Shown in pieces: positions 15,957-23,569 of a stretch of 46,793 nucleotides of DNA. The stretch comes from Terriglobia bacterium (GTDB lineage: Bacteria; Acidobacteriota; Vicinamibacteria; Vicinamibacterales; CAVVIG01), in the NCBI GenBank assembly GCA_020073005.1, contig JAIQFX010000071.1:1-46793 (forward strand), written 5' to 3'. The notes beneath the pieces are model-generated. The model searched no databases, was not told where the DNA came from, and was given only the letters and a program-made list of their open reading frames with translations. Position 1 is the stretch's first letter, and each line of letters begins with the position of its first letter. The position numbers and the translations under genes are program-made.

Positions 15957-16799
15957 ATGGGATATCGCAGCGAGCTCGAGGCGCGGCTGGCCAAGAAAAC
16001 GACGAAGGCGATCGTCGACTACGCGATGCTGGAGGACGGCGATCGCGTCATGGTCGGGCTGTCGGGCGGCAAGGACAGCTGGGCCCTCCTGCAGGTCCTC
16101 GACGTGCTGCGCCAGCGCGCGCCCATCCGCTTCACGCTCGTCGCCGTCAACGTGGACTCGGGCTACAAGGAATACAAGCACGACCTCATCGCGAGCACCT
16201 GCAGAGCGCGGGGCTGGGACTATCGTATCGAGCACACGGGGATCGGGCAGACGATCGACGACATCCTCGAGGACGGCGCGACGCCGTGTTCGCTCTGCGC
16301 CCGCCTCCGCCGCGGCGTGCTCTACAGAATTGCGAAGGAAGAAGGCGCGACGAAGATCGCGCTCGGCCACCACGCCGACGACTTCATCGAGACGCTGCTG
16401 CTGAATCTGTTCTTCGCCGGCGCGCTCAAGGCGATGCCCGCGAAGCTCGTGTCCGACGATGGCCGGCACGTCGTCATTCGGCCGCTGGTGTACGTCGGCG
16501 AGGACGAAGCGCGCGGCTACACGAAAGAGTGCGACCTGCCCATCATCGGCTGCTGCTGCCCGGCGTGCGGCGACCTCGGCCTGCAGCGCCAGCGGACGAA
16601 GCGCTTGTTGATGGAGCTCGAGCGGGAACATCCGGGCGTGAAGCAGTCGATGCTGAAGGCGCTGGCGAACGTCGCGCCGCGGCAGCTGCTCGACACGCGC
16701 CTGAATCCGCCCGCCGAGCTTCGCGCGCAGGTCCGGCCAAAGCCGGACACCACGGAGAAGGTTTCGGCCACGGAAGGGTTCAGTGGTGTCCGGCTTTAG
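15957..16799 (+). CDS. ttcA: TtcA-like tRNA 2-thiocytidine synthetase
   Basis: From ATG 15957 the product has 280 residues. TtcA activates tRNA C32 with ATP at a PP-loop and inserts sulfur using a [4Fe-4S] cluster. The PP-loop is SGGKDS (34-39), the first Cys pair is in CSLCARLRRGVLYR, ALGHHADDFIET is the second ATP-site motif, and CCCPACGD carries further Cys. The last 20 or so residues (from about 259: VRPKPDTTEK to GFSGVRL) are encoded by an inverted pair of palindromic repeats and are unlikely to be part of the fold. A start at 15912 overlaps the previous gene and is less likely. Confidence 0.85.
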   Translation: MGYRSELEARLAKKTTKAIVDYAMLEDGDRVMVGLSGGKDSWALLQVLDVLRQRAPIRFTLVAVNVDSGYKEYKHDLIASTCRARGWDYRIEHTGIGQTIDDILEDGATPCSLCARLRRGVLYRIAKEEGATKIALGHHADDFIETLLLNLFFAGALKAMPAKLVSDDGRHVVIRPLVYVGEDEARGYTKECDLPIIGCCCPACGDLGLQRQRTKRLLMELEREHPGVKQSMLKALANVAPRQLLDTRLNPPAELRAQVRPKPDTTEKVSATEGFSGVRL

Positions 16800-16805
16800 C
16801 CGGAC
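16731..16805. repeat. Inverted pair of REP-like palindromes (BIME-like)
   Basis: GTCCGGCCAAAGCCGGAC (16731-16748) followed by ACCAC, and GTGGT followed by GTCCGGCTTTAGCCGGAC (16788-16805), form a 23-base inverted repeat with one mismatch around a 29-base spacer. It spans the end of ttcA, supplying its stop codon, and ends 6 bases before dtd. Confidence 0.88.
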
Positions 16806-16811
16806 TCTGCG

Positions 16812-17181
16812 ATGAGAGCCGTCGTTCAACGCGTGCGCAGCGCTTCAGTCACCGTCGGGCATCAGATCGTCGGCCGCATCGAGCGCGGGCTGCTGGTGTT
16901 CGTCGGCGTCGAGAAAGGTGACGGCCCGGACGACGTGCTGAGCATTGCCGGCAAGGTCCGCGACCTCCGCGTCTTCGAGGATCCGCCGGAAGGGCCGGCG
17001 CCCCTCGTTCGACGACGCCGCGCCGCCGGCGGTCGCGAAGCCGCTCTACGAGGACGTCGTGCGCCAGCTCCAGGCGAGCGGCGTCGCCGTGGCGACGGGC
17101 GAGTTTCAGGCGGCGATGCAGGTCGAGCTCGTGAACGATGGTCCAGTCACGCTGCTGCTGGATAGCCGAAAACGTTTCTGA
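16812..17181 (+). pseudogene. dtd: Broken D-aminoacyl-tRNA deacylase gene
   Basis: The first frame gives a normal Dtd N-terminus (MRAVVQRVRSASVTVGHQIV through RDLRVFED). From about 16985 the family continues in another frame: [33 protein letters not shown] and LLLDSRKRF, ending at 17181. Between these, roughly 28 codons present in the family are missing, including the SQFTL motif that lines the active site; the GPVT motif remains. The missing length is about 83 bases, not a multiple of three, so this is a deletion that also shifts frame. Dtd clears D-amino acids from tRNA; another copy or type would be needed. A sequencing or assembly error cannot be excluded. Confidence 0.8.
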
Positions 17182-17185
17182 CGCC

Positions 17186-18052
17186 ATGAGGTTTCGCATG
17201 CGCTATCGATGTGTGGGTCTGATCGCTCTCGTCACGGTCTGGACGCTGGTGGCAGTGCCCGCGGCGGCACAGCAGCGGCCGCTCGCCACGGAAGATCCCG
17301 AGCCGGTGGGCGCCGGCCGCATCCTGCTCGAGACCGGAATCGACCTGACGCACGATCAGCAGTATCCGGTGTCGGGACTGAAAGGGAATCTGCTGCGAGT
17401 GCCGACCATCGGGATCAGCTTCGGCATCAGCTCCATCGCGGAGTTTCAGATCGACGGCGACTTCTACAGCCGGCTCAACATCAGCCAGCGCAACCCGTTT
17501 GCGCCGCTGGCCGCGGACGTTCCCGTCGGCGACAGCACGCACGGCGTGGACGATGCGGTCATCGCGACGAAGATCCGTCTCCTGTCGGAAAGCGACAGCC
17601 GTCCGGCCATCGGCATCCGCTTCGCGACCAAGCTGCCGAACGCGTCGAACGCCAGCGGCCTCGATCCGAACACGACCGATTTCTTCATCTCGATCCTCGG
17701 CGCCAAGACCGTGCAGTCCATCCGCGTCGTCGGCAATCTCGGCGTAGGCATCCTCAGCGATCCGACCAATGGCGCGCGGCAGAACGACGACCTGATGTAC
17801 GGCCTCTCGTTCGCGCGTGCGGTCACGCAACAGGCGGAGCTGGTCGGCGAGCTGAACGGCCGCGTCTCGACGCGGAGCGGCGAAGCGTTTCCCGGCACGG
17901 AGACGCGCGGACTGTTGAAGCTCGGCGGGCGCTACACCGTGGGGATGCTGCGGCTCGACGCGGGACTCTTCTTCGGTCTGACGACGGTCGATCCGACCAT
18001 CGGGTTCACGACCGGCCTCACCTACGTCTTCAACGGCTTCAAGGTCCCGTAG
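17186..18052 (+). CDS. Putative outer membrane beta-barrel protein
   Basis: From ATG 17186 the product has 288 residues: a signal peptide (MRYRCVGLIALVTVWTLVAV from the internal Met5, then PAAAQQ), then a barrel-like body with repeated amphipathic strands such as SIAEFQIDGDFYSR and LKLGGRYTVGMLRLDAGLFF. The layout resembles MetA-pathway/phenol-degradation type porins (PF13557), as far as can be judged by eye. ATG 17198 is an equally good start. The gene follows dtd after 4 bases and overlaps the convergent glpD-like remnant by 31 bases. Confidence 0.65.
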   Translation: MRFRMRYRCVGLIALVTVWTLVAVPAAAQQRPLATEDPEPVGAGRILLETGIDLTHDQQYPVSGLKGNLLRVPTIGISFGISSIAEFQIDGDFYSRLNISQRNPFAPLAADVPVGDSTHGVDDAVIATKIRLLSESDSRPAIGIRFATKLPNASNASGLDPNTTDFFISILGAKTVQSIRVVGNLGVGILSDPTNGARQNDDLMYGLSFARAVTQQAELVGELNGRVSTRSGEAFPGTETRGLLKLGGRYTVGMLRLDAGLFFGLTTVDPTIGFTTGLTYVFNGFKVP

Positions 18053-19504
18053 AGCGTCCGAACGGCCGCGATTTCCTCACGCACGCGATCCGCTGGCCAG
18101 CGCAACTCGCCGCCGACGATTTCAGCCGCGCGCGTGAGTCCCTCTTCGCCGGGTTCGCCCAGCGCGCCGATCGGCGTGCGCCGCACGACGGCGTCGGCGA
18201 GGCGCGTGACCATTTCCGCCCGCGCGGCGTGGACGAGCTCGGCGCCGATGACGGGCGATCCGGCCGCCACGCGCGCGCGCCACTCCGGCCTGTCCACGGC
18301 CAATTCCAGCAACTCCCGATGTCGCGATCCGTACGCGACGAGCACGTGCGGGACCGCGTCCGTCGGCAGACCCGCGTCGTACTCGCGACGCACTTCTCCG
18401 ATCGCGGCGCCGACGTCGCGGAGGCTGCCGCCCGGCAGGATCGTTTCCGCCGTCCGGCACGCCGACGCCGCGCGCGCGAGTTTCACCAGCGCGAGGTCGG
18501 TCACGCGTTCCGCGAGTGCCCGGGCCGTGACCGCTGACGCCGCGATCGCCGAGATCACGCCGTCGACCCCGGTCGCGCCGTGGTCGATCGCGTGGTCGCC
18601 GGCCGGCGCGGGGACGCTCGCGCGGTGAACGAGCGTGATGTCCTTCGTCGACAGATCGAGCGCGGGGAACGCCTGGTTCAGCTGCTTGATGAATGCGGGA
18701 ACGTCCGTGTCGCCGTACCACGGACCGAAGATCGCGCGCTGGCGCCATGGGACGAGATACAACGGCCGCCGGCCTTCACCGAAGCCGCCCAGCACCTCCT
18801 CGCCGGCGTCGCGCGTCGTCACGAGCGTCAGGCGATTCTGCATCGGGACGCCGATCGCGGCGTCGAGCCGCGTCAGCAGCGCGTCGATCGCCGGGCCGGT
18901 CGCGTTGATCGTGACGCGCGCGTTGATCTCGATCGTTCTCCCGCTCACCGCGTCACGGGCGCGAACGCCGACAACGCGCCGGCCGTCGACGAGCGGCGCG
19001 AGCGCCTCGACGTAGTTGGCCAGCGAGGCGCCATGCTCGGCCGCGGCCTGCGCGAACGCGAAGACGAGCCGATTGAATGGCGTGGCCACGCGACACGACG
19101 CGGGCGCGCGGCAGGCGAAGCGAGGGCGGCAGATCGCGGGCGCGCTTCGATCGGATCACGCTGCCGGCGGCAAACGCGGTCCGCGTGGCCAGCGTGCCAT
19201 GACGAAGCGAGCGGTAGATCGGAACGACGCAGGCGACCGGCTGCAGGGCGTGCGGCGCGAGGCGCGCGAGCGTCTGCCGTTCACGCGCGTCATGACGGGT
19301 GGTCGCGGACGGGAGGCGCACGTCGCCGCTGACGATCGGCCATTGACGGATGGCGGCGGCGTTCCCGAAATCGTCGCGGTCGACGAGCCCGACGGCCAGG
19401 CCGCGCTGGGCGGCGTCGTACGCGACGGCGAGCCCCGTGATCCCGCCGCCGACGACGAGGACGTCGAGCGTGCGGGAGACGAGCGAATCGAGATCACGGA
19501 TCAT
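18022..19504 (-). pseudogene. glpD: Frameshifted FAD-dependent glycerol-3-phosphate dehydrogenase-like gene
   Basis: The N-terminal frame (19504 down) has the dinucleotide motif VVGGGITGLAVAYDAAQRGL and RERQTLARLAPHALQP, then loses sense after PRARVVSRG near 19090. The C-terminal frame resumes at about 19089 with FNRLVFAFAQAAAEHGASLA, VTINATGP, PLYLVPWRQRAIFGPWYGDT and the helical GlpD tail (TAETILPGG, LVAYGSRHRELL). The frames differ by one. Family residues normally lying between them, including the segment with Trp-Tyr-Asp, are absent, so a small deletion is likely besides the shift. Active GlpD feeds electrons from glycerol-3-phosphate to quinones. As it stands no full enzyme can be made without frameshifting. 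Confidence 0.7.
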
Positions 19505-19605
19505 GCGGTGCCTTTGTCGTGCAGTGCGTGGGTTATAGTTTGACGGCCCGGCCGGGCGAATGGTTCTCGAAAATCCGCCCGATGACCAGATAACCAGATG
19601 ACTCG

Positions 19606-20397
19606 ATGATTAAGTTCAGCAAAGCCCACGCGTACGGCAACGACTTTCTGTACATCGAGGCCGCCGCCGTTGCAGGCATGGCCCTGGACGCGCTCGCCCG
19701 TGAGCTCTGCGATCGTCACACCGGCATTGGCGCCGATGGCCTGATCCTGTTCGCCTCGGCGCCGCACGGCGCGACGATGGTCCTGTTCAACGCCGATGGC
19801 GGGCGCGCCGAAGTGTCCGGAAACGGTGTGCGAGGGCTCGCCGCGCTCCTGCTGCGGCACGACACGCGCGCCGCCGCCGGCATCACGATTCACACCGAGG
19901 GCGGCATGAAGCAGTTGACCCGGACCGCGACGGCCAAAACCCGTCAGACATTCCGCGCCGCCATGGGTCTGCCGGAACGCCTGCGGCGGATCCCGCTGAC
20001 GGCCGCCGGCGAAGCGCTCCAGGTCGTGACGATGAGCTTCGGCAACCCGCAAAGCGTCGTGCTCGGGCCGTTGCCCGACGAGACGCGGTTCCGACGGCTG
20101 GGACCGGCGATCGAGCGGCATGAGGCGTTCCGCGACGGAACGAACGTCGAGTTCGCCGTCGTCGAAAGCCCCGGGGTCGTGCGAATTCTGATCTGGGAGC
20201 GCGGCGTCGGTCCGACGATGTCGTCGGGTACGGGATCGTGCGCGGCGCTGATTGCTGCCGCGGCGTTCGGCGGGGCGGCGCGCGACGCCGAAGTGGTGGC
20301 GCCGGGTGGCGCGCAGCGGGTCGAGTGGCGAGACGAGGCGGTCTACCTCACCGGGTGGGCCGAGGTGCTGTTCGACGGAGAGTGGGCGGGACGCTAG
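19606..20397 (+). CDS. dapF: Diaminopimelate epimerase, first catalytic Cys replaced
   Basis: The 263-residue protein converts LL- to meso-diaminopimelate for lysine and peptidoglycan. Family motifs are clear: KAHAYGNDFLYIE at the start, GIGADGLILF, FNADGGRAEVSGNGVRG, FGNPQSVV, ERGVGPTMSSGTGSCA. DapF uses two Cys. The second is present (Cys212 in GTGSCA), but the first, normally in a CGNGxR motif, is Ser71 here (SGNG), with no nearby Cys. It may be a variant epimerase or a paralogue with another substrate. There is no good ribosome site; three 8-base repeats (ATGACCAG, ATAACCAG, ATGACTCG) run up to the ATG. Confidence 0.82.
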   Translation: MIKFSKAHAYGNDFLYIEAAAVAGMALDALARELCDRHTGIGADGLILFASAPHGATMVLFNADGGRAEVSGNGVRGLAALLLRHDTRAAAGITIHTEGGMKQLTRTATAKTRQTFRAAMGLPERLRRIPLTAAGEALQVVTMSFGNPQSVVLGPLPDETRFRRLGPAIERHEAFRDGTNVEFAVVESPGVVRILIWERGVGPTMSSGTGSCAALIAAAAFGGAARDAEVVAPGGAQRVEWRDEAVYLTGWAEVLFDGEWAGR

Positions 20398-20447
20398 TTT
20401 CTTCGTACCGGCGACGAGCCGCGCCGATCAGATTCTGCCAATAGAGC

Positions 20448-21041
20448 TCAGTGACGCCGGCGGTTGCTTGACGGGGTCGCCGGGCTCAGATCCTTTGTAA
20501 CTGTCTGCAGGCGTGCGGCCACGCCGTCCAACGATTCCACTGCGGCGGGGAAGTTCTCCTTCTCATACGCCGCGCGCGCTTTTTGCAGGGCCTTGTCGCT
20601 GTCCGCGATTGCGCGGCGAGCGGCAGTCAGCGCTCGGGCCGGTGCGCGCGCCGTCTCGGCGGCCTTCAGCGTCGCACGGGCGGCGGTGAGCGCCATGGTC
20701 GCGTCCGAGATTGCGCCGTCGGCGGCGCCGCGGGCGGCGGCCTTACGGGTCGTCGCCTCGTGCTCGGCGCTCTGCCCGCGCGTGCGCGCGTCGAGCGCCT
20801 GGCTGAGGGCCAGCCGGTAGTCGCGCTGCGTGACGGCGTCCTTCGCGTGGGCGAGGGCCTCTTGTGACGCGACCAACTCGTCGTGGGAGTACTGATCGGC
20901 GCCGGCGGCGCGCGCCGCGTCGATGGCGGCCTGCGCCGCCTGCATTTCCTTGTCGGGAGGATCGTCGCCGCACGCGGCGCCGCTCAGTGCCGCGACGACG
21001 GCGAGAGGCAGCATCATGCAACGACCGAACGACATGGGCAC
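20448..21041 (-). CDS. Probable lipoprotein, DUF4398-like helical repeat protein
   Basis: The 197-residue protein has a signal sequence (MMLPLAVVAALSGAAC) ending in a lipobox-like Gly-Ala-Ala-Cys followed by Gly-Asp-Asp. The mature part is Ala-rich, with AAIDAARAAGADQYSHDELV, which matches the DUF4398 pattern (a helical domain seen with OmpA-like proteins). The remainder is long helix, probably coiled coil. It is likely a periplasmic outer-membrane-anchored protein. The lipobox is imperfect (Gly at -3). It is divergent from the four-helix-bundle element, whose left end lies 5 bases upstream of its start. Confidence 0.65.
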   Translation of the reverse strand: MPMSFGRCMMLPLAVVAALSGAACGDDPPDKEMQAAQAAIDAARAAGADQYSHDELVASQEALAHAKDAVTQRDYRLALSQALDARTRGQSAEHEATTRKAAARGAADGAISDATMALTAARATLKAAETARAPARALTAARRAIADSDKALQKARAAYEKENFPAAVESLDGVAARLQTVTKDLSPATPSSNRRRH

Positions 21042-21046
21042 AAGTA

Positions 21047-21606
21047 TACAAGCTGTCAGCTTTCGGCTGTCAGCTCTCAGTGGGCGGCACGCTCAGAAAC
21101 GCGGTCAATCGTGCGTCGGAAGGAGGAGCGGTGCAGGACTTCAGGAATCTCTCGGTGTGGCAGATGGCTCGGCGGCTGACGAAATCGATCTACGAAATGA
21201 CCGTGGACTATCCGGAGAGTGAAGCGTTCGGCCTCAGGAGTCAGATGCGGCGGGCCAGCGTGTCGATTTGCTCGAATATCGCGGAGGGGTGTGGCCGTCG
21301 CGGCGACCGTGAGTTCCGGCGGTTCTTGGACGTCGCCATGGGATCGGCGTGCGAACTGGAATGCGAGACGATCCTCAGTTTTGATCTGGCGTTCATCACG
21401 GAGACGGCACAGGAGCAGATTCTGGACGTGTTGATCCAGACCAAGCGGATGCTCGGCGGGCTTCTTGCCTGTCTCGGATGGGGCAGGTCGAAGTCGGGAG
21501 GGCGTGAGACCGCCGCGGGAAACCGCCGGCCGCGTCAGCGCGCGGCGGGGGCGCGTGAGACGGACAGCGGCACTGACAGCTGAGAGCCGTCAACTGAGAG
21601 CTTGTA
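21047..21606. mobile_element. 560-bp element: four-helix-bundle gene between inverted repeats
   Basis: The left end 21047-21082 and the right end 21571-21606 are inverted copies of each other: read inward, TACAAGCTGTCAGCTTTCGG and TACAAGCTCTCAGTTGACGG begin arms of 36 bases that match at 30. Each arm is internally built of CTGTCAGCT/CTCTCAGCT units. The trinucleotide GTA flanks both ends (21044-21046 and 21607-21609), possibly a target duplication but too short to prove it. The only gene inside is the IVP-like gene at 21131-21583, whose stop codon lies in the right arm. The element ends 5 bases before the radC start. No transposase is encoded, so any movement would need help or a mechanism of its own. 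Confidence 0.65.
21131..21583 (+). CDS. Four-helix-bundle protein (23S rRNA intervening-sequence protein family)
   Basis: The 150-residue product starts at GTG, chosen because AAGGAGGAG lies just upstream. It has the family signature: FRNLSVWQMARRLTKSIYEM, PESEAFGLRSQMRRASVSIC, SNIAEGCGRR, FLDVAMGSACELECE and TKRMLGGLL. Members were first seen inside intervening sequences of 23S rRNA genes (Leptospira, Coxiella) and form pentameric four-helix bundles; related Avd proteins serve diversity-generating retroelements. No reverse transcriptase or rRNA is nearby. The last 35 residues are basic and low-complexity and run into the right inverted repeat, so they are probably an accretion. Role unknown. 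Confidence 0.85.
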   Translation: MQDFRNLSVWQMARRLTKSIYEMTVDYPESEAFGLRSQMRRASVSICSNIAEGCGRRGDREFRRFLDVAMGSACELECETILSFDLAFITETAQEQILDVLIQTKRMLGGLLACLGWGRSKSGGRETAAGNRRPRQRAAGARETDSGTDS

Positions 21607-21611
21607 GTACG

Positions 21612-22280
21612 ATGAAAGACCTGTTGCTCGACGATCGGCCGCGCGAGAAGCTGTCGCGGCACGGGGCCGCGGCGCTGGGCGACAACGAACTGGTCGCGCT
21701 CGTGGTCGGACAGGGCTCGCGGCGGGGCAGCGCGCTCGTGCTGGCGAACGAACTGCTGGCGAGCGCGGGCGGCGTGCACGGCCTGGCGCGATCGAGTTGT
21801 CACGATCTCGTGCGGATCGCGGGTGTCGGACGCGCGCGAGCGGCGCAGATCGTCGCCGCCGTCGAGCTCGGCCGGCGGACGCTGACGCGGCCGCCCGGTG
21901 CGCGGCCTCAGATCCTCTGTCCACGGGACGCGGCCGAGTACCTGATGCCGCGGTTCGGATCGCGCCGCACGGAGCAGTTCGGCGTCATGCTGCTCGACGC
22001 CAGGCACCGGCTGCTGCGCGTGCAGGTGCTGACGGTCGGCACGCTGGACACGGCCGGCATCGCGCCGCGCGACGTGTACCGCGAAGCCATGCTGGGCGGC
22101 GCCGCGGCCATCGTCGCGTTCCACAATCATCCGTCCGGCGATCCATCGCCAAGCCCGGAGGATGCGGAGCTGACGCAGCGGCTCGCGGCGGCCGGCGTGC
22201 TCATGGGCATCGACTTCGTCGATCACATCGTGCTCGGCGACGGACGATACTGGAGCTTCAAGGAGATGAGGGAGCTGTAG
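21612..22280 (+). CDS. radC: RadC family JAB/MPN protein
   Basis: The 222-residue protein opens with DRPREKLSRHGAAALGDNEL, has a helix-hairpin-helix (LVRIAGVGRARAAQIVAAVE) and the JAMM metal motif HNHPSGDPSPSPED with the upstream Glu-containing strand. RadC proteins are metalloprotease-like and of unclear function despite the DNA repair name. The start at 21612 lies only 5 bases from the end of the inverted-repeat element, so the native promoter or ribosome site may have been displaced. The stop overlaps the larC start by one base. Confidence 0.88.
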   Translation: MKDLLLDDRPREKLSRHGAAALGDNELVALVVGQGSRRGSALVLANELLASAGGVHGLARSSCHDLVRIAGVGRARAAQIVAAVELGRRTLTRPPGARPQILCPRDAAEYLMPRFGSRRTEQFGVMLLDARHRLLRVQVLTVGTLDTAGIAPRDVYREAMLGGAAAIVAFHNHPSGDPSPSPEDAELTQRLAAAGVLMGIDFVDHIVLGDGRYWSFKEMREL

Positions 22281-23569
22281 TGGCGAAGGTGCTGTATTTC
22301 GACTGCTTCTCGGGCATTTCCGGCGACATGGCGCTCGGCGCGCTGCTCGACGCCGGTCTGCCGCTCGAAGCGTTGAAAGGCGCGCTCGGAAGCCTGGCGC
22401 TGCCAGGTGTGCACATCCACGCCCACAAGGTGCTCCGCGCCAACGTGTCGGCCACGCACTTCGTCGTCCACGAGCACGATCACGATGTGCATGACGACCA
22501 CCAGCACCCGGCACAGCACGAGGCACAGCACCCTGCACCCCGCACCCAGCACGGCACCCGGCACCACGCACCCGGCACCCAGCACGATCACTCACATCCG
22601 CATCGATCGCTGCCGGAAATCTTCGCGCTGATCGACAAGTCAGCGCTCAGGCCGGCCGGCCGCGACCGGGCGAAGGCGTTGTTCCAGCGGCTGGCCGAAG
22701 CCGAGGCGGCAATCCATCAGATGCCGGTGGAGAAAGTCCATCTGCACGAGGTCGGCGCCCTGGACTCGATCATCGACATCGTCGGGATCGTGTTCGCGAT
22801 GGAGTGGGCCGGCGCGGACCGCGTCGTCTGCTCGCCGCTCAACGTCGGCGGCGGCATGGTGCAGTCCGCGCACGGACTCTTTCCCGTGCCCGCGCCCGCG
22901 ACGGTCAAGCTGCTCGGCGACGCGCCGGTGTACAGCGGCACCGTCCAGAAAGAGCTCGTGACGCCGACCGGCGCGCTGATCGTGTCGTCGTACGCGTCCG
23001 CGTTCGGCCCGATTCCGGCGATGGCGATCGACAAGGTCGGCTACGGCGCCGGCACGCGCGACGACGGGGCGACGCCGAACGTGCTGCGGGTGCTGATTGG
23101 CCGCGAGACGGCGCGGGCGCACGGCGACCGCGTGACCGTCGTCGAGTGCGAGATCGACGACATGAACCCGCAGATCTTCGGCGTGGTGATGGACCAGCTG
23201 TACGCCGCGGGCGCGCTGGAAGTGTTCTACGTGCCCGTGCAGATGAAGAAGAATCGGCCCGGCACGCTGCTGACCGTCGTCGTGGCGCCCGAAAAGCGCA
23301 CGGCGATTGCCGACGTCATCTTCCGCGAGACGACGACAATCGGGTTGCGGTACCACGACATGGACCGTGAATGCCTCGACCGCGAGATCGTCAAGGTCGA
23401 GACGTTGATCGGGACCGTCCGCTTCAAGGTCGCGCGGCGCAACGGCCGCGTCGTCAACGCAGTTCCCGAGTTCGAGGATTGCGCGAAGCTGGCGACGGCG
23501 AGCCAGTTGTCCGTCAAGGAAGTGCAAGCGCTCGCCGTGCAGGCGTACGGAAAGGCTCAGCAGGGGTGA
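22280..23569 (+). CDS. larC: LarC-like nickel insertion protein (DUF111)
   Basis: The 429-residue protein starts at GTG overlapping the radC stop. It carries YFDCFSGISGDMALGALLDA, a His-rich stretch, VEKVHLHEVGALDSIIDIVG and the C-terminal EIDDMNPQIFGVVMDQLYAA. LarC uses CTP and Ni2+ to finish the nickel-pincer nucleotide cofactor of lactate racemase and its relatives. His-rich loops are known in the family, but here residues 73-110 or so are lengthened by a low-complexity repeat (HPAQHEAQHPAPRTQHGTRH). No larB, larE or larA is in the window. N- and C-terminal parts are in one frame, unlike the Lactobacillus larC that needs a ribosomal frameshift. Confidence 0.85.
   Translation: MAKVLYFDCFSGISGDMALGALLDAGLPLEALKGALGSLALPGVHIHAHKVLRANVSATHFVVHEHDHDVHDDHQHPAQHEAQHPAPRTQHGTRHHAPGTQHDHSHPHRSLPEIFALIDKSALRPAGRDRAKALFQRLAEAEAAIHQMPVEKVHLHEVGALDSIIDIVGIVFAMEWAGADRVVCSPLNVGGGMVQSAHGLFPVPAPATVKLLGDAPVYSGTVQKELVTPTGALIVSSYASAFGPIPAMAIDKVGYGAGTRDDGATPNVLRVLIGRETARAHGDRVTVVECEIDDMNPQIFGVVMDQLYAAGALEVFYVPVQMKKNRPGTLLTVVVAPEKRTAIADVIFRETTTIGLRYHDMDRECLDREIVKVETLIGTVRFKVARRNGRVVNAVPEFEDCAKLATASQLSVKEVQALAVQAYGKAQQG
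22501..22585. repeat. CACCCGGCAC/CACCCAGCAC low-complexity tract in larC
   Basis: The stretch is made of variants of GGCACCCAGCAC and GCACCCGGCAC. The same words make up 25120-25210 in metG, read there in a different frame. It lengthens the His-rich loop of LarC. Confidence 0.7.

Noticed and set aside
12116-18052. Two convergent gene pairs both overlapping by exactly 31 bases (12116-12146 and 18022-18052)
   Set aside because: The shared length looks like coincidence; the overlapping sequences are not related, and one of the genes is a pseudogene.
21131-21583. Diversity-generating retroelement accessory protein (Avd)
   Set aside because: No reverse transcriptase, template repeat or variable repeat is found nearby; the general family call is safer.
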